Assembly: GCA_050247075.1 (NCBI GenBank)
Contig: JBFWUW010000001.1
Span: 167,321 to 231,320, forward strand
Direction: 5' to 3'
Source: JBFWUW01 sp050247075
Lineage (GTDB): Bacteria > Planctomycetota > Planctomycetia > Pirellulales > JBFWUW01
Length of the DNA: 64,000 nucleotides
The translations under genes and the position numbers were made by a program. A model generated the notes under the pieces. It was not told where the DNA came from and ran no database searches. It saw nothing but the letters and a program-made list of their open reading frames with translations. Positions 18,701 through 26,796 of the stretch are shown in pieces. Numbering within the stretch: the stretch's first letter is position 1; each line of letters starts with the position of its first letter.

Positions 18701-19315
18701 TTGAAGGCCTTGCACCGGGAGGTATTGCTGTCGGCTACTTACCGGCAAAGTTCGACCTTCGATGGGCCAAAGTATGAGCGCGACCCCGACAATGTCTGGC
18801 TGTGGCGGATGAGCCGCCGCCGGCTGGATGCCGAGTCGTGGCGCGACGCCATGCTTGCCGCCAGCGGCAGCCTGGATGCCACGGTCGGCGGACCGTCGGG
18901 CAATCTGGCCGATCAGAATTTCAAGCGCCGCACGCTGTACGGCAAGGTCAGCCGCCATAGTTTAGACGGCATGTTGCGGCTATTCGACTTTCCCGATCCT
19001 AATATCAGCAACGCTGCCCGCAGCTTGACCACCGTGCCGCTGCAACAGTTGTTCGTGCTGAATAGTGAATTCATGATTGCCCGGTCGCGAGAGCTGGCCG
19101 CGCGGCTGCAACAAGAGGCCGCGGACGACGCCGGCCGCGTACGGCAAGCCTATTTGTTGTTGTATGGCAGACAGGCCACACCCGAAGAGGTTGAATGGGC
19201 GTGCGAGTTTCTGCAAGCCGTCGATGAGCCATCCGAAGCCAAGAGCCAGCTTTCACGCTGGGAACAATACGCGCAAGTCTTGTTGGCCGCCAACGAATTT
19301 GCCTACATCGACTGA
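15800..19315 (+). CDS. Planctomycete cytochrome PSCyt1/PSCyt2/PSD1 protein
   Basis: A 1171-residue secreted protein. The signal peptide (YILAFLSLGGILYDAG) is followed by PSCyt1 with CLSCHSAAEQKGGLSL. A beta-rich region of about 250 residues, without a family name I can assign, precedes PSCyt2 (DUF1549) with ARHWLDVARYGEDQAH and the second heme-like motif CARCHDHKFDPIS. A variable linker leads to PSD1 (DUF1553) with RVIVNRVWQHYFGRG and TTVPLQQLFVLNSEFM. The ATG at 15800 is preferred over 15758 because it starts the signal peptide directly. The DUF1501 gene 41 bases downstream completes the usual pair. The family's reaction is unknown. Confidence 0.9.
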   Translation: MRYILAFLSLGGILYDAGRGLADEQAQAARFESQIRPLLAEKCLSCHSAAEQKGGLSLESGAGLHRGGESGPAVVAGSPDTSLLIEAIRQTGNIKMPPDERLSDDEIALVSAWVQDGAFWPKQRVSVPLGNLFDDPADTTLADAIASDEFKAVAEPYDLGVERVVQGWSGPVLACPSVRIDLGMIGADGRRHGAIVNDARDNSGGLRTKGESTSGELARAENGIGMHANSLITFDLNEIRAAGELDPAQEFTFRADRAGLNDDVFGNATCSAHLLVLAVRITADGAPLVEAYLNGRAHPVQLADGVWKLAEPVGPPLTANGQFATFEVPLPADARYLVLAATGANNPKDNSINSDHTVLAEARLEFLTDGAGLAPAKNARPAFAISDEQRSFWAFQPIGHPSPPVVADQTWPRGTIDRFVLAQLEQHALSPSPPAEKRLLVRRLAFDLTGLPPSPQDLAICDSADFEADYAALVDRLLASPHFGERWARHWLDVARYGEDQAHTFAARAYPNGYLYRDWVAQSLNNDLPFDQFVLQQIAGDLLPDSASSHQLAALGYFSLGPVYYADAGCAAKAALDELDDRVDTLAAGFLGLTVACARCHDHKFDPISQQDYYALAGIFASSNYREAPLVPQETVDQFEQGQAAIRQADEKVNKHLDAEGRKMAEIFARQSAAILTAAWKIAHPPGDAPSSYRADVCRQSMLPEYLVERWQAWLIPDNRSKSPALEKFFDLLARNDLPAAAVNQPAPPAVVEAAAEIQTALVAALDERDKIEQAHQAALSAAAEPDNAKVSRPPLEKVHAELLAALLEGNGPLAIPRDRVESLLDDAGKSALTAVRAELEAARKAAPPKFLFAHSLTEGNAADMKLHIRGSPTQTGAEVPRRFLEILSPVESSRFSSGSGRLDLARAIASPDNPLTARVIVNRVWQHYFGRGIVATPSNFGQMGERPSHPQLLDYLANQLIAQGWSLKALHREVLLSATYRQSSTFDGPKYERDPDNVWLWRMSRRRLDAESWRDAMLAASGSLDATVGGPSGNLADQNFKRRTLYGKVSRHSLDGMLRLFDFPDPNISNAARSLTTVPLQQLFVLNSEFMIARSRELAARLQQEAADDAGRVRQAYLLLYGRQATPEEVEWACEFLQAVDEPSEAKSQLSRWEQYAQVLLAANEFAYID

Positions 19316-19356
19316 CAGCACGCGACAGCCATTGTCTTAACACTTATGAGGATGCC

Positions 19357-20754
19357 ATGTTCAACCAATCCAGCCCGCTAAGCCGTCGCGAATTGCTGGG
19401 CCGCATGGGTGCCGGTTTTGGCGCGGTGGCGTTAGCCAGCCTGTTGGCTTCGGAAGGCGCAACCGCCGCGCCGGCTGGCGTTAACCCGTTGGCCCCTAAA
19501 CCATCGCATTACCATCCTCGCGCCAAAGCGGTCATCCATCTATTTATGAATGGCGGGCCGTCTCAGGTTGATACGTTCGACCCCAAGCCGGCCCTGCAAA
19601 AATACGCCGGCCAAGATCCGCCCGCCGAACTGGTCAACACCATGCGCCGCAGCAAGGGCAAGCTCATGCCCTCGCTGTATGGCTTTTTCCGGCACGGCCA
19701 GTCGGGCATTGAAGTCAGTGAGATCTACCCGCATCTGGCCAGTTGCATCGACGATATCTGCGTAATCCGCTCGATGCACACCAATTTGCCCAACCACGAA
19801 CCATCGTTGTTGATGATGAACTCCGGCGAGACGCAGCCCACGCGCCCCAGTTTTGGATCGTGGATCACCTACGGGCTAGGCTCGGAAAATCAAAACCTGC
19901 CAGGGTACGTGGTGCTTTGCCCTGGCAGTCCGGTGGTTGGGCCGCAGCTCTGGAGCAACAGTTTTCTGCCAGGCATCTACCAGGGCACGCACATCAACAA
20001 TTCCAATCTCGATCCCAAGAGTATTATCCGCGATATCAATAACCGCTACGTCGTGCCGGCCGACCAGCGCCGGCAGCTCGATCTGCTACGGCGATTGAAC
20101 CGCGCCCATCTGGAACAGCGGACCCAAGACGCCCAGCTCGAGGGCCGCATCGAGGCCTTGGAAATGGCCTTCCGCATGCAGTTTGAGGCGCAAGATGCCT
20201 TTGACGTGGGGCAAGAAACGGCCGCCACGCACCAGCTTTACGGTGAAGGGCAGTTCGCCCGGTCATGCCTGGTGGCACGCCGGTTGGTTGAGCGGGGCGT
20301 GCGGGTGGTGCAGCTTTACTACGGAGCGGGCCAGCCGTGGGACGACCACGGCGACATGGCCAATCATCGCAACCACGCGGTCGCCAGCGACCAGGCCATG
20401 GCGGCGCTGATCAAAGACCTTAAAGCCCGCGGGCTGTTCGAGGAAACGCTGGTGGTCTGGGGAGGCGAGTTTGGCCGCACCCCCACATCCGAAGGTTCCA
20501 AGGGGCGCGACCATAACAATCTGGGCTTTAGCATGTGGCTGGCCGGCGGGGGCATTCGCGGCGGCATGGTGCATGGCGCGACCGACGACATTGGCTTTTC
20601 CGCGGTCGAAGACAAAGTACATGTGCACGACCTGCACGCCACCATCTTGCATTTGCTGGGAATCGACCACACCCGGCTAACGTACCGCCATAGCGGCCGC
20701 GACTTCCGCCTGACCGATGTCCACGGCAACATCGTCCGCCAGATTCTGGCATAG
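19357..20754 (+). CDS. DUF1501 protein with twin-arginine signal
   Basis: 465 residues. The N-terminus LSRRELLGRMGAGFGAVALA is a Tat-type signal. Family landmarks include FMNGGPSQVDTFDPKP, CVIRSMHTNLPNHEPS, YYGAGQPWDDHGDM, GGEFGRTPTSEGSKGRDHNN and a C-terminal DLHATILHLLGIDHTRLTYR. The Asp/His-rich positions recall the metal-binding alkaline phosphatase superfamily. It is the second gene of a pair with the cytochrome-like protein at 15800-19315; in the pair at 1930-6522 the gene order is reversed. Function is unproven. Confidence 0.92.
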   Translation: MFNQSSPLSRRELLGRMGAGFGAVALASLLASEGATAAPAGVNPLAPKPSHYHPRAKAVIHLFMNGGPSQVDTFDPKPALQKYAGQDPPAELVNTMRRSKGKLMPSLYGFFRHGQSGIEVSEIYPHLASCIDDICVIRSMHTNLPNHEPSLLMMNSGETQPTRPSFGSWITYGLGSENQNLPGYVVLCPGSPVVGPQLWSNSFLPGIYQGTHINNSNLDPKSIIRDINNRYVVPADQRRQLDLLRRLNRAHLEQRTQDAQLEGRIEALEMAFRMQFEAQDAFDVGQETAATHQLYGEGQFARSCLVARRLVERGVRVVQLYYGAGQPWDDHGDMANHRNHAVASDQAMAALIKDLKARGLFEETLVVWGGEFGRTPTSEGSKGRDHNNLGFSMWLAGGGIRGGMVHGATDDIGFSAVEDKVHVHDLHATILHLLGIDHTRLTYRHSGRDFRLTDVHGNIVRQILA

Positions 20755-20781
20755 GCCACATCAACCGCCATGCCCGCGCTT

Positions 20782-21522
20782 TCAGCCGGCGGCCAGTGCC
20801 TTTTGTCGCACATGCAGATTGGTTGCCCGCAGCGTGGGGTTCGCCTCGATGATGGCCACGCAGTCTCGCCAGGTAAACGCCTCTTCTTGCAAGGCCAGCC
20901 GTTGGTGCAGCGCGCGAATCAAACGCAAATCGTCGGGCGTATCGACCGTCAAACGAATGTGGCGATAGTCGCGGTCGGCCTCCAGCGGCGACAGGCTGAA
21001 CTCCTCGGGCCGTTCGTATAGATATGGCGTGACGTGCGCCCGCTCATGCGGCTGGTTTGCCGCTTGCCAGGCACGTTCAAGTGAGGCCACGGTGAATACT
21101 TCGGCGTCGAAACCGCGGGGAAATGCCAACGGCCCAATTGGGACAACGCAGGCGCAATCGAAGCCGCGATCGGCAACTTCCGCCACGGCCCGATCGACCA
21201 GAGCCGGGTCGAGCAGCGGGCAGTCGGCGGTGATTCGCACAACGGCATCGGCATTAAACCGCGCGGCCGCTTGCTTGTACCGGTCCAACACGTCGCTATC
21301 GCTGCCGCAAAATACCGGCAAGCCCAACGGGCCGCATGCCGCGGCCAGCGGCCCATCACCGGCAAGATCGGTGGTGGCCACAACGATTTCATCCACCCGC
21401 GATGACAAGCGAAGCCGTTCGGCAACCCGGCCCAGCATCGGGCGTCCGCCGATTTCGGCCAGTACCTTGCCCGGCAGCCGCGTGCTTCCGAGCCGGGCTT
21501 GAATGATGGCGACGACACGCAT
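20782..21522 (-). CDS. spsF: SpsF-type cytidylyltransferase; probable CMP-pseudaminate synthase step
   Basis: 246 residues of the nucleotidyltransferase fold. The N-terminus VVAIIQARLGSTRLPGKVL carries the nucleotide-binding signature of CMP-sugar synthetases and the SpsF family, followed by RITADCPLLDPALVD. It is the last gene of the minus-strand pseudaminic acid operon, 33 bases after pseI. A dedicated PseF is otherwise missing, so I infer that this enzyme activates pseudaminic acid with CTP. SpsF annotations in other genomes often say only spore coat polysaccharide protein, and a sugar other than pseudaminic acid is possible. Confidence 0.82.
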   Translation of the reverse strand: MRVVAIIQARLGSTRLPGKVLAEIGGRPMLGRVAERLRLSSRVDEIVVATTDLAGDGPLAAACGPLGLPVFCGSDSDVLDRYKQAAARFNADAVVRITADCPLLDPALVDRAVAEVADRGFDCACVVPIGPLAFPRGFDAEVFTVASLERAWQAANQPHERAHVTPYLYERPEEFSLSPLEADRDYRHIRLTVDTPDDLRLIRALHQRLALQEEAFTWRDCVAIIEANPTLRATNLHVRQKALAAG

Positions 21523-21555
21523 TTTTCTAATCTTGGCGAGAGTACGCGTTCGATC

Positions 21556-22626
21556 TCAAGCTACGATGCCACCGATCAGATCCCAACTAAGCGGCGTGCC
21601 TCGCTGAATGGCCCGCGCCGCCCGGCGGCCCAGCACATCGTCCAGGTAGCGCGGGTGTAGGCCGTCGTCAGGCCGAATGGCACGAACGTGTTCGTCCGTC
21701 AGCACCTCGTTGGCCGCCACATCGCGAACAACAAACAGGGACCGCCGCCCGCGCCGGCTGAGCGACTCCTCGGGCGCGGGACCATAGCAAACGCCACCGA
21801 GTGCTTTTTCGGCCGTTCGCACGGCCTGGACCATGTCGCCAAACTCGCGCGGCTCCAGCGAGAAAGCACTATCGGGACCGGGTTGCCCGCGGTCGAGCGT
21901 GAGATGCTTTTCGATGATGGTGGCACCCAGGGCCACGGCGGCGACAGGCACGGCCAGTTCCATCGAATGGTCGGACAGCCCCGCGGCCAAACCGTACGTC
22001 TCAGCCAGATGAGCAATCGTCCGCAAATTCATGCGCTCGGCCGGCGCGGGGTAGGCGCTGACACATTTGAGCAACGCCAATTGCTGGCAGCCGGCATCGC
22101 GCAGCGTTCTTACGGCTTCCTCGATTTCGGCGGCTGTCGCCATGCCGGTTGAGGCAATCACCGGTTTGCCGGTCTGGGCTACCCGCCGCAACAGGGGCAA
22201 ATCAGTCAGTTCAAAGGAGGCAACCTTGAAAGCGGGCGTTCCCATCGACTGCAAGAAATCGACCGCCGAGGCATCGTAGGCGGTGGAGAACAGATGCAGC
22301 CCCAACTCGGCTGCCTCATCGGCCAGGCGAGGCTGCCACGACCAGGGCATCTGACCCTCTCCGTACAGGTCGTACAGGCGGCGTCCATCCCAAGGCGAAC
22401 CGACATGCGGAATGCGGAACCGCTCGTGGGCCGAATCGACCGTCATGGTGTCGGCGGTGTAGGTTTGCAGCTTCACGGCGTCGGCACCAGCCGCCTTGGC
22501 CGCCTGCAAAATGGCCACGGCCTGCCCATAGTCACCGTGGTGATTGGCCGACATCTCGGCAATCACGTAGCAAGGATACCCTGGCCCAATCCGCCGGCCC
22601 AAGATTTCAAACGTGGCCGCGGCCAT
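21556..22626 (-). CDS. pseI: Pseudaminic acid synthase
   Basis: 356 residues of the NeuB/PseI family, which condenses phosphoenolpyruvate with an N-acetylated hexose. PseI-specific segments are CYVIAEMSANHHGDYGQAV, GADAVKLQTYTADTMTVDS and the LYDLYGEGQMPWSW region; these favour pseudaminic over sialic or legionaminic acid. A C-terminal SAF/antifreeze-like domain begins RRSLFVVRDVAANEVLTDEH. The ATG at 22626 has GGAGA eight bases upstream. Longer frames to 22719 only translate the family A repeat. It follows pseH, separated by that repeat, and precedes the cytidylyltransferase. Confidence 0.93.
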   Translation of the reverse strand: MAAATFEILGRRIGPGYPCYVIAEMSANHHGDYGQAVAILQAAKAAGADAVKLQTYTADTMTVDSAHERFRIPHVGSPWDGRRLYDLYGEGQMPWSWQPRLADEAAELGLHLFSTAYDASAVDFLQSMGTPAFKVASFELTDLPLLRRVAQTGKPVIASTGMATAAEIEEAVRTLRDAGCQQLALLKCVSAYPAPAERMNLRTIAHLAETYGLAAGLSDHSMELAVPVAAVALGATIIEKHLTLDRGQPGPDSAFSLEPREFGDMVQAVRTAEKALGGVCYGPAPEESLSRRGRRSLFVVRDVAANEVLTDEHVRAIRPDDGLHPRYLDDVLGRRAARAIQRGTPLSWDLIGGIVA

Positions 22627-22654
22627 ACGTGATTCTCCAGAACAGGGGTGTTCG

Positions 22655-22757
22655 CTGTAGGAGGCGATTCCATCGCCGATACGTTCGCGTGGCATCTTTC
22701 CCATCGGTGATCGAATCACCTCCTACATTCTCATGCGCGATGGAACCGCCTGCTGCA
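22655..22757. repeat. Family A inverted repeat copy 3 with an extra degenerate arm
   Basis: CTGTAGGAGGCGATTCCATC (from 22655) pairs with the diverged arm ATCGGTGATCGAATCACCTC ending at 22726. A further degenerate right arm, GCGATGGAACCGCCTGCTGCA, lies at about 22737-22757. This copy sits inside the pseudaminic acid operon between pseH and pseI. Confidence 0.8.
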
Positions 22758-22763
22758 ATCGTC

Positions 22764-23333
22764 CTAACAGGCTGTCTCTTGCCGCTCGGCCCGCTCGGCA
22801 ATGCGGGTGATGCGGGCAGAAACCTCGTCCCGGCGGGCCAACCAGTCTTGCCGCAAAACCCCCATCACGACCACGTTGCGCGGCCGGCCAGACTTGATCA
22901 CATGCTGCCTCAGTAAACCTTCTTGCACAAAACCAAATGTCTCGTGCCCCTTCACCACCGAGCGGTTCTCCTCGAAGACTTCGCAGGTGACTTTGTTCAA
23001 TTGCAGGCGGTCGAAGGCCTCGATCATCAACGCGTACTCGGCCATGGCGCCCGCCCCCCGTCCGCGCGCGGATGTGCGAGCCAGATAGAACGCCGAATTG
23101 GTCCGCCGATGCTTCAAATCGAGATCGTAAAAGCAGCCCAGTCCCACGTCCTGCCCCAGATGATTAAAAATCCAGTAGCGGCGGCGAGGATCAGCCAAGG
23201 CCGCTGCAAACCAGCGGGCATGTTCCTCTTCCGATATCTGGTGGTCGGTGTACATGTAGGCCGCCACGTCGGGCTGGTTCCGCCACGCACGCAGCATGTC
23301 CTGGTCTTCGTGTCGCAGTTCACGCAGCCTCAT
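22764..23333 (-). CDS. pseH: PseH-type N-acetyltransferase
   Basis: 189 residues of the GNAT fold. The opening RLRELRHEDQDMLRAWRNQP, YTDHQISEEEHARWF, and the acetyl-CoA loop LARTSARGRGAGAMAEYALM fit PseH, which acetylates UDP-4-amino-4,6-dideoxy-beta-L-AltNAc. Start is ATG 23333, which overlaps the end of pseG by 14 bases, so the two are likely translationally coupled. Its place between pseG and pseI supports the assignment; GNAT family similarity alone would not. Confidence 0.88.
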   Translation of the reverse strand: MRLRELRHEDQDMLRAWRNQPDVAAYMYTDHQISEEEHARWFAAALADPRRRYWIFNHLGQDVGLGCFYDLDLKHRRTNSAFYLARTSARGRGAGAMAEYALMIEAFDRLQLNKVTCEVFEENRSVVKGHETFGFVQEGLLRQHVIKSGRPRNVVVMGVLRQDWLARRDEVSARITRIAERAERQETAC

Positions 23334-24468
23334 GGTATCTCTCCGGCCAGGCCATCGGCGTTTCGTCGTTCGGCATAGTCTCACTGGCAAAGCCCGCCGC
23401 CGCCAACATGGCCTGGACCACGCGGTTGGCTCCCAGTCCATCGACCAGTTGCTTGCTGTTCCGCAGCAACGATTGCCGCCGCGATTGATTTGCCAGCAGT
23501 TGCGAGATTGTCTCGGCCAGCGAGTCCGGTTGAATGTTCTGGGCCAGCCCTAATGGCACGACCGCACCCAGGTGGGCTACGGCGTCGATGATCGAAAGCT
23601 GACACTCGGCGGTCGCCATCGTGGCGTTCGGCAGGCCCACGCAAGCCATCTCCCAGCAGGTTACGCCGGCGGCGGAAATGGCCAAGTCGGCCCATCCCAT
23701 CAAATTGGGGAGCGCCCGGCAGTCCGTCACCAATCGAACCGGTACCCGCGAGTCAATCGCCAACAGCCGCAAGCTGCGCAACTGCGGATTGGCCGGTCCT
23801 ATCACCACGCGGACATCCAGCTCCACCGTGTCTAGGTACCGCAGCGCACGAATGACATGCGCCGTGGCCTGGGCGGGATCGCTTCCGCCCAACGTCACCA
23901 AGAGTCTGCCGGCGGTCTTGGGCACGCTGCGAGGCTTTTCGCGCCAAGCCAAGAACTCGGGCCGCAGCAAGGCGTATTGAATGCCCAACATCTGCCGCGC
24001 GCCGGCCGGCGCGCGATACTCCAAGCATTCCGCGCCGAAAGCTGGGGTAATGATTAGATCGGCATCGACGTAGGGCCGCCCGATGCGGTCATCGAGCGCG
24101 GCCACCGGATGCCCCGTCGAACGCAGCAATGTCAAATAGCTGGGGTCGAACAATGCCCCATCCACGACGACCCACATGCGCTTGGCCGTCGCACGCGACC
24201 CGCCCGACAAATCCGCCAACGTCACCAGCGTGGTGGTCACGTCGTCGGCCGCCGGGTGGGGTGCCGGCAGTGTTACCAGTTGAACTCCCTGTTCGCGAAT
24301 CTGCCGCCGCACGGCTTCAAAGGGGCAATGGCAGATCATCACCGCCCGGCCCCCTTGCCGCTGCCATTCCAGCGCTAGCGCCAGGCAACGCATGACGTGG
24401 CCCAGGCCGATCTGCGATGTAGCATCGGCACGCAAGATCAGCGTGGGAACGATCAACTGTAGCGACAT
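23320..24468 (-). CDS. pseG: PseG UDP-sugar hydrolase
   Basis: 382 residues with a glycosyltransferase B-like fold. PseG removes UDP from UDP-2,4-diacetamido-2,4,6-trideoxy-beta-L-altropyranose. Visible landmarks are ILRADATSQIGLGHVMRCLA, with the catalytic-histidine GxGHxxR pattern, WVVVDGALFDPSYL, LLVTLGGSDPAQAT and DLAISAAGVTCWEMACVGLP. The ATG at 24468 is chosen; the frame upstream to 24531 overlaps the 3' end of pseC. The C-terminal 20 residues after FASETMPN look like a loose tail. It is in an operon with pseC upstream and pseH overlapping downstream. Confidence 0.92.
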   Translation of the reverse strand: MSLQLIVPTLILRADATSQIGLGHVMRCLALALEWQRQGGRAVMICHCPFEAVRRQIREQGVQLVTLPAPHPAADDVTTTLVTLADLSGGSRATAKRMWVVVDGALFDPSYLTLLRSTGHPVAALDDRIGRPYVDADLIITPAFGAECLEYRAPAGARQMLGIQYALLRPEFLAWREKPRSVPKTAGRLLVTLGGSDPAQATAHVIRALRYLDTVELDVRVVIGPANPQLRSLRLLAIDSRVPVRLVTDCRALPNLMGWADLAISAAGVTCWEMACVGLPNATMATAECQLSIIDAVAHLGAVVPLGLAQNIQPDSLAETISQLLANQSRRQSLLRNSKQLVDGLGANRVVQAMLAAAGFASETMPNDETPMAWPERYHEAA

Positions 24469-24493
24469 GGCAAGACCTTCAACGGGCAAATTC

Positions 24494-25675
24494 TCAAGCC
24501 GCGGCCAGCGCCGCGGGCTGGCCATAGGCATGATCTTGAACGCTGGCGATCACCCGCTCGACATCGGCATCGGCCATGGCGGCAAAAATCGGCAGCGACA
24601 ATACGCGGTTGTAGGCCGCCTCGGCCACCGGGCAATCTCCGGGGGCGGTGCCTAGTTCGCGGCGGTAGTACGAATGCAAATGAACCGGGCGATAGTGGAC
24701 ATTGGCCTCAATGCCGCGGCTTCGCAAGGCATCCAGCATTTCATCGCGCGGCGAACCGGCACAGCGCACCACATACAAGTGATAGGCGTGCGACGAACGC
24801 CAGCGCTTGGCCAGCGGACGCACGCCCGGCCACCAACGAAAGGCCTCGTCGTAACGCGCGGCAATCTCCTGCCGCCGCGCCGTCCACTCCGGCAGATGCG
24901 CAAGCTGGCTCAGGCCCAGCGCGCACTGAAAATCGCTCAGCCGATAGTTGTAGCCCAACTCCGCCATGTCGTAACGCCAGTCGCCGGTGGCTTCACGCTG
25001 GCGTGGAGTGCTGCCGATGCCGTGATTGCGAAAGCGCCGCATTCGATCCGCCAGGCCTGCGTCAGCGGTGGTGACAGCCCCCCCTTCGCCCGTGGTAATC
25101 GGCTTGATGGCATGCAGGCTGAAGACGTTCAGGTCGGCCAACACGCCGACATTTCGGCCGCGGTCGTGCGCGCCTAACGAGTGGCAAGCGTCCGCCACCA
25201 GCGCCAGGCCATGCCGGTTGGTGACGGCCCGCAGCCGTTCGTAGTCGCACGGTTGGCCGGCAAAATCGACCGCGATTACGGCCTTGGTGCGTGGCGATAC
25301 CAGCGCGTCGACCGAAGACGGGTCGATCAGCAGCGTCGCCGCGTCCACGTCGGCAAAGACGGGCCTGGCCCCCACGTATCGCACGCAATTGGCCGTAGCG
25401 GCAAAGGTCCATGTTGGCACGATGACTTCATCGCCTGGCCCAATCTCTAGCGCATGCATGGCGGCGTGCAAGGCGGCCGTGCCACTGCTGACCACGACGG
25501 CCTGGGCCGCATCGGCCGAGCGGGCAAATTCCCGCTCGAACTGTTCCACCACCGGCCCGGTCGTCAGCCATTCTCCGCGCAGCACGGCCGCAACGGCGGC
25601 AATGTCTTGCTCACTAACCCACGGCCGGGCGTAGGGCAAACGCGGGCCGCCACCTCGGTTTGCGGGTGATTCCAT
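24494..25675 (-). CDS. pseC: UDP-4-amino-4,6-dideoxy-AltNAc transaminase
   Basis: 393 residues of the DegT/DnrJ/EryC1/StrS aminotransferase family. PseC converts the 4-keto product of PseB to the 4-amino sugar using glutamate and PLP. Seen are LPYARPWVSEQDIAAV, GDEVIVPTWTFAATANCVRY, and FSLHAIKPITTGEGGAV, whose lysine binds PLP; ALRSRGIEANVHYRPVHLH is the usual C-terminal signature. The ATG at 25675 lies one base after the pseB stop (TGACATG), implying translational coupling. Confidence 0.94.
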   Translation of the reverse strand: MESPANRGGGPRLPYARPWVSEQDIAAVAAVLRGEWLTTGPVVEQFEREFARSADAAQAVVVSSGTAALHAAMHALEIGPGDEVIVPTWTFAATANCVRYVGARPVFADVDAATLLIDPSSVDALVSPRTKAVIAVDFAGQPCDYERLRAVTNRHGLALVADACHSLGAHDRGRNVGVLADLNVFSLHAIKPITTGEGGAVTTADAGLADRMRRFRNHGIGSTPRQREATGDWRYDMAELGYNYRLSDFQCALGLSQLAHLPEWTARRQEIAARYDEAFRWWPGVRPLAKRWRSSHAYHLYVVRCAGSPRDEMLDALRSRGIEANVHYRPVHLHSYYRRELGTAPGDCPVAEAAYNRVLSLPIFAAMADADVERVIASVQDHAYGQPAALAAA

Positions 25676-25676
25676 G

Positions 25677-26708
25677 TCAGGCGACAAGGCGGGCCTCCGA
25701 AAATTGCAAGAGCTGCCGCAGATCCTCGACCGACAGCCAGTCGCTGTTGGCATCGCTGCTAAACCGAAATCCCTCGGGCAGCGGCCGGCCGCCGGTTTGC
25801 AGCATGAAGCATTGGTAGTCGACCGGCTCGCAATGCGGCAGCAAGGCGTAATAGTCCTCGTACTCCAACGCTTGCCGGGCATCGTCCTCGGTCAGCAGCA
25901 CTTCGTGCAGTTTTTCACCCGGCCGAATGCCGACCGTTTCGTAGCGGCAGTCCGGGCCAATCGCCCGGGCCAGATCGAGCAAATTCATACTGGGAATCTT
26001 GGGCACGAACGTCTCGCCGCCGTGTGTGCGGGTGAGCGAACGCAGCACGAACTCCACGCCTTGGTCAATCGTCAGCCAGAAGCGGGTCATTCGCGGGTCG
26101 GTGATGGGCAACACGCCGGTGGACCGCAACTTTTGGAACAACGGCACCACGCTGCCGCGGCTTCCTACGACATTGCCGTAGCGGACCACGGCAAACCGCG
26201 TGCGATGGTAGCCCACGTAATGATGGGCCGCCGTGAACAGTTTGTCGGCACACAGCTTGGTGGCCCCGTACAAATTGCAAGGGCTGGCGGCCTTGTCGGA
26301 ACTGAGGGCAATCACCCGGCCGACATCGCGGTCGATGGCGGCGTCGATGACGTTGGCGGCCCCCAAAATGTTGGTCTTCACCGCTTCCAACGGATTCGAT
26401 TCGCAGCTTGGCACCTGCTTGAGCGCCGCCGCATGCACGACAACATCCACGCCGTCGAACGCCCTCAGCAGGCGGTCTTTATCGCGCACGTCGCCGATAA
26501 AATACCGCAGACAAGGATGCGCCCGCTCGCTAAACCGCTGCCGCATCTCAAATTGCTTGAGTTCGTCGCGGCTGAAGATAATCAGCTTACGTGGGTGGTA
26601 GTCCCGCAGAATAATCTCCGTCAAGCGCTGCCCCAGCGACCCGGTGCCGCCGGTAATCAGAATCACCTGGTCATCAAGCTGCGCGGCGATCGCATCGTGG
26701 TCGAACAT
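25677..26708 (-). CDS. pseB: UDP-GlcNAc 4,6-dehydratase, C5-inverting
   Basis: 343 residues, an extended short-chain dehydrogenase. The NAD-binding loop ILITGGTGSLGQRLTEIILR and the catalytic SSDKAASPCNLYGATK segment (Y-x3-K) match PseB, the first pathway enzyme, which dehydrates UDP-GlcNAc with inversion at C5. HAAALKQVPSCESNPLEAV is another family hallmark. The ATG at 26708 starts the conserved core; the frame continues upstream without homology. It is followed almost without gap by pseC and preceded 88 bases earlier by an RmlD-like gene on the same strand. Confidence 0.95.
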   Translation of the reverse strand: MFDHDAIAAQLDDQVILITGGTGSLGQRLTEIILRDYHPRKLIIFSRDELKQFEMRQRFSERAHPCLRYFIGDVRDKDRLLRAFDGVDVVVHAAALKQVPSCESNPLEAVKTNILGAANVIDAAIDRDVGRVIALSSDKAASPCNLYGATKLCADKLFTAAHHYVGYHRTRFAVVRYGNVVGSRGSVVPLFQKLRSTGVLPITDPRMTRFWLTIDQGVEFVLRSLTRTHGGETFVPKIPSMNLLDLARAIGPDCRYETVGIRPGEKLHEVLLTEDDARQALEYEDYYALLPHCEPVDYQCFMLQTGGRPLPEGFRFSSDANSDWLSVEDLRQLLQFSEARLVA

Positions 26709-26796
26709 GGTTTTCTTCAGCGGCCTGGCAGCCGGCGTATCAGGTGTGGAATAGACCAGTCCGAAAATAGACGCTCCATAGGTCGCGCCGCTATGT

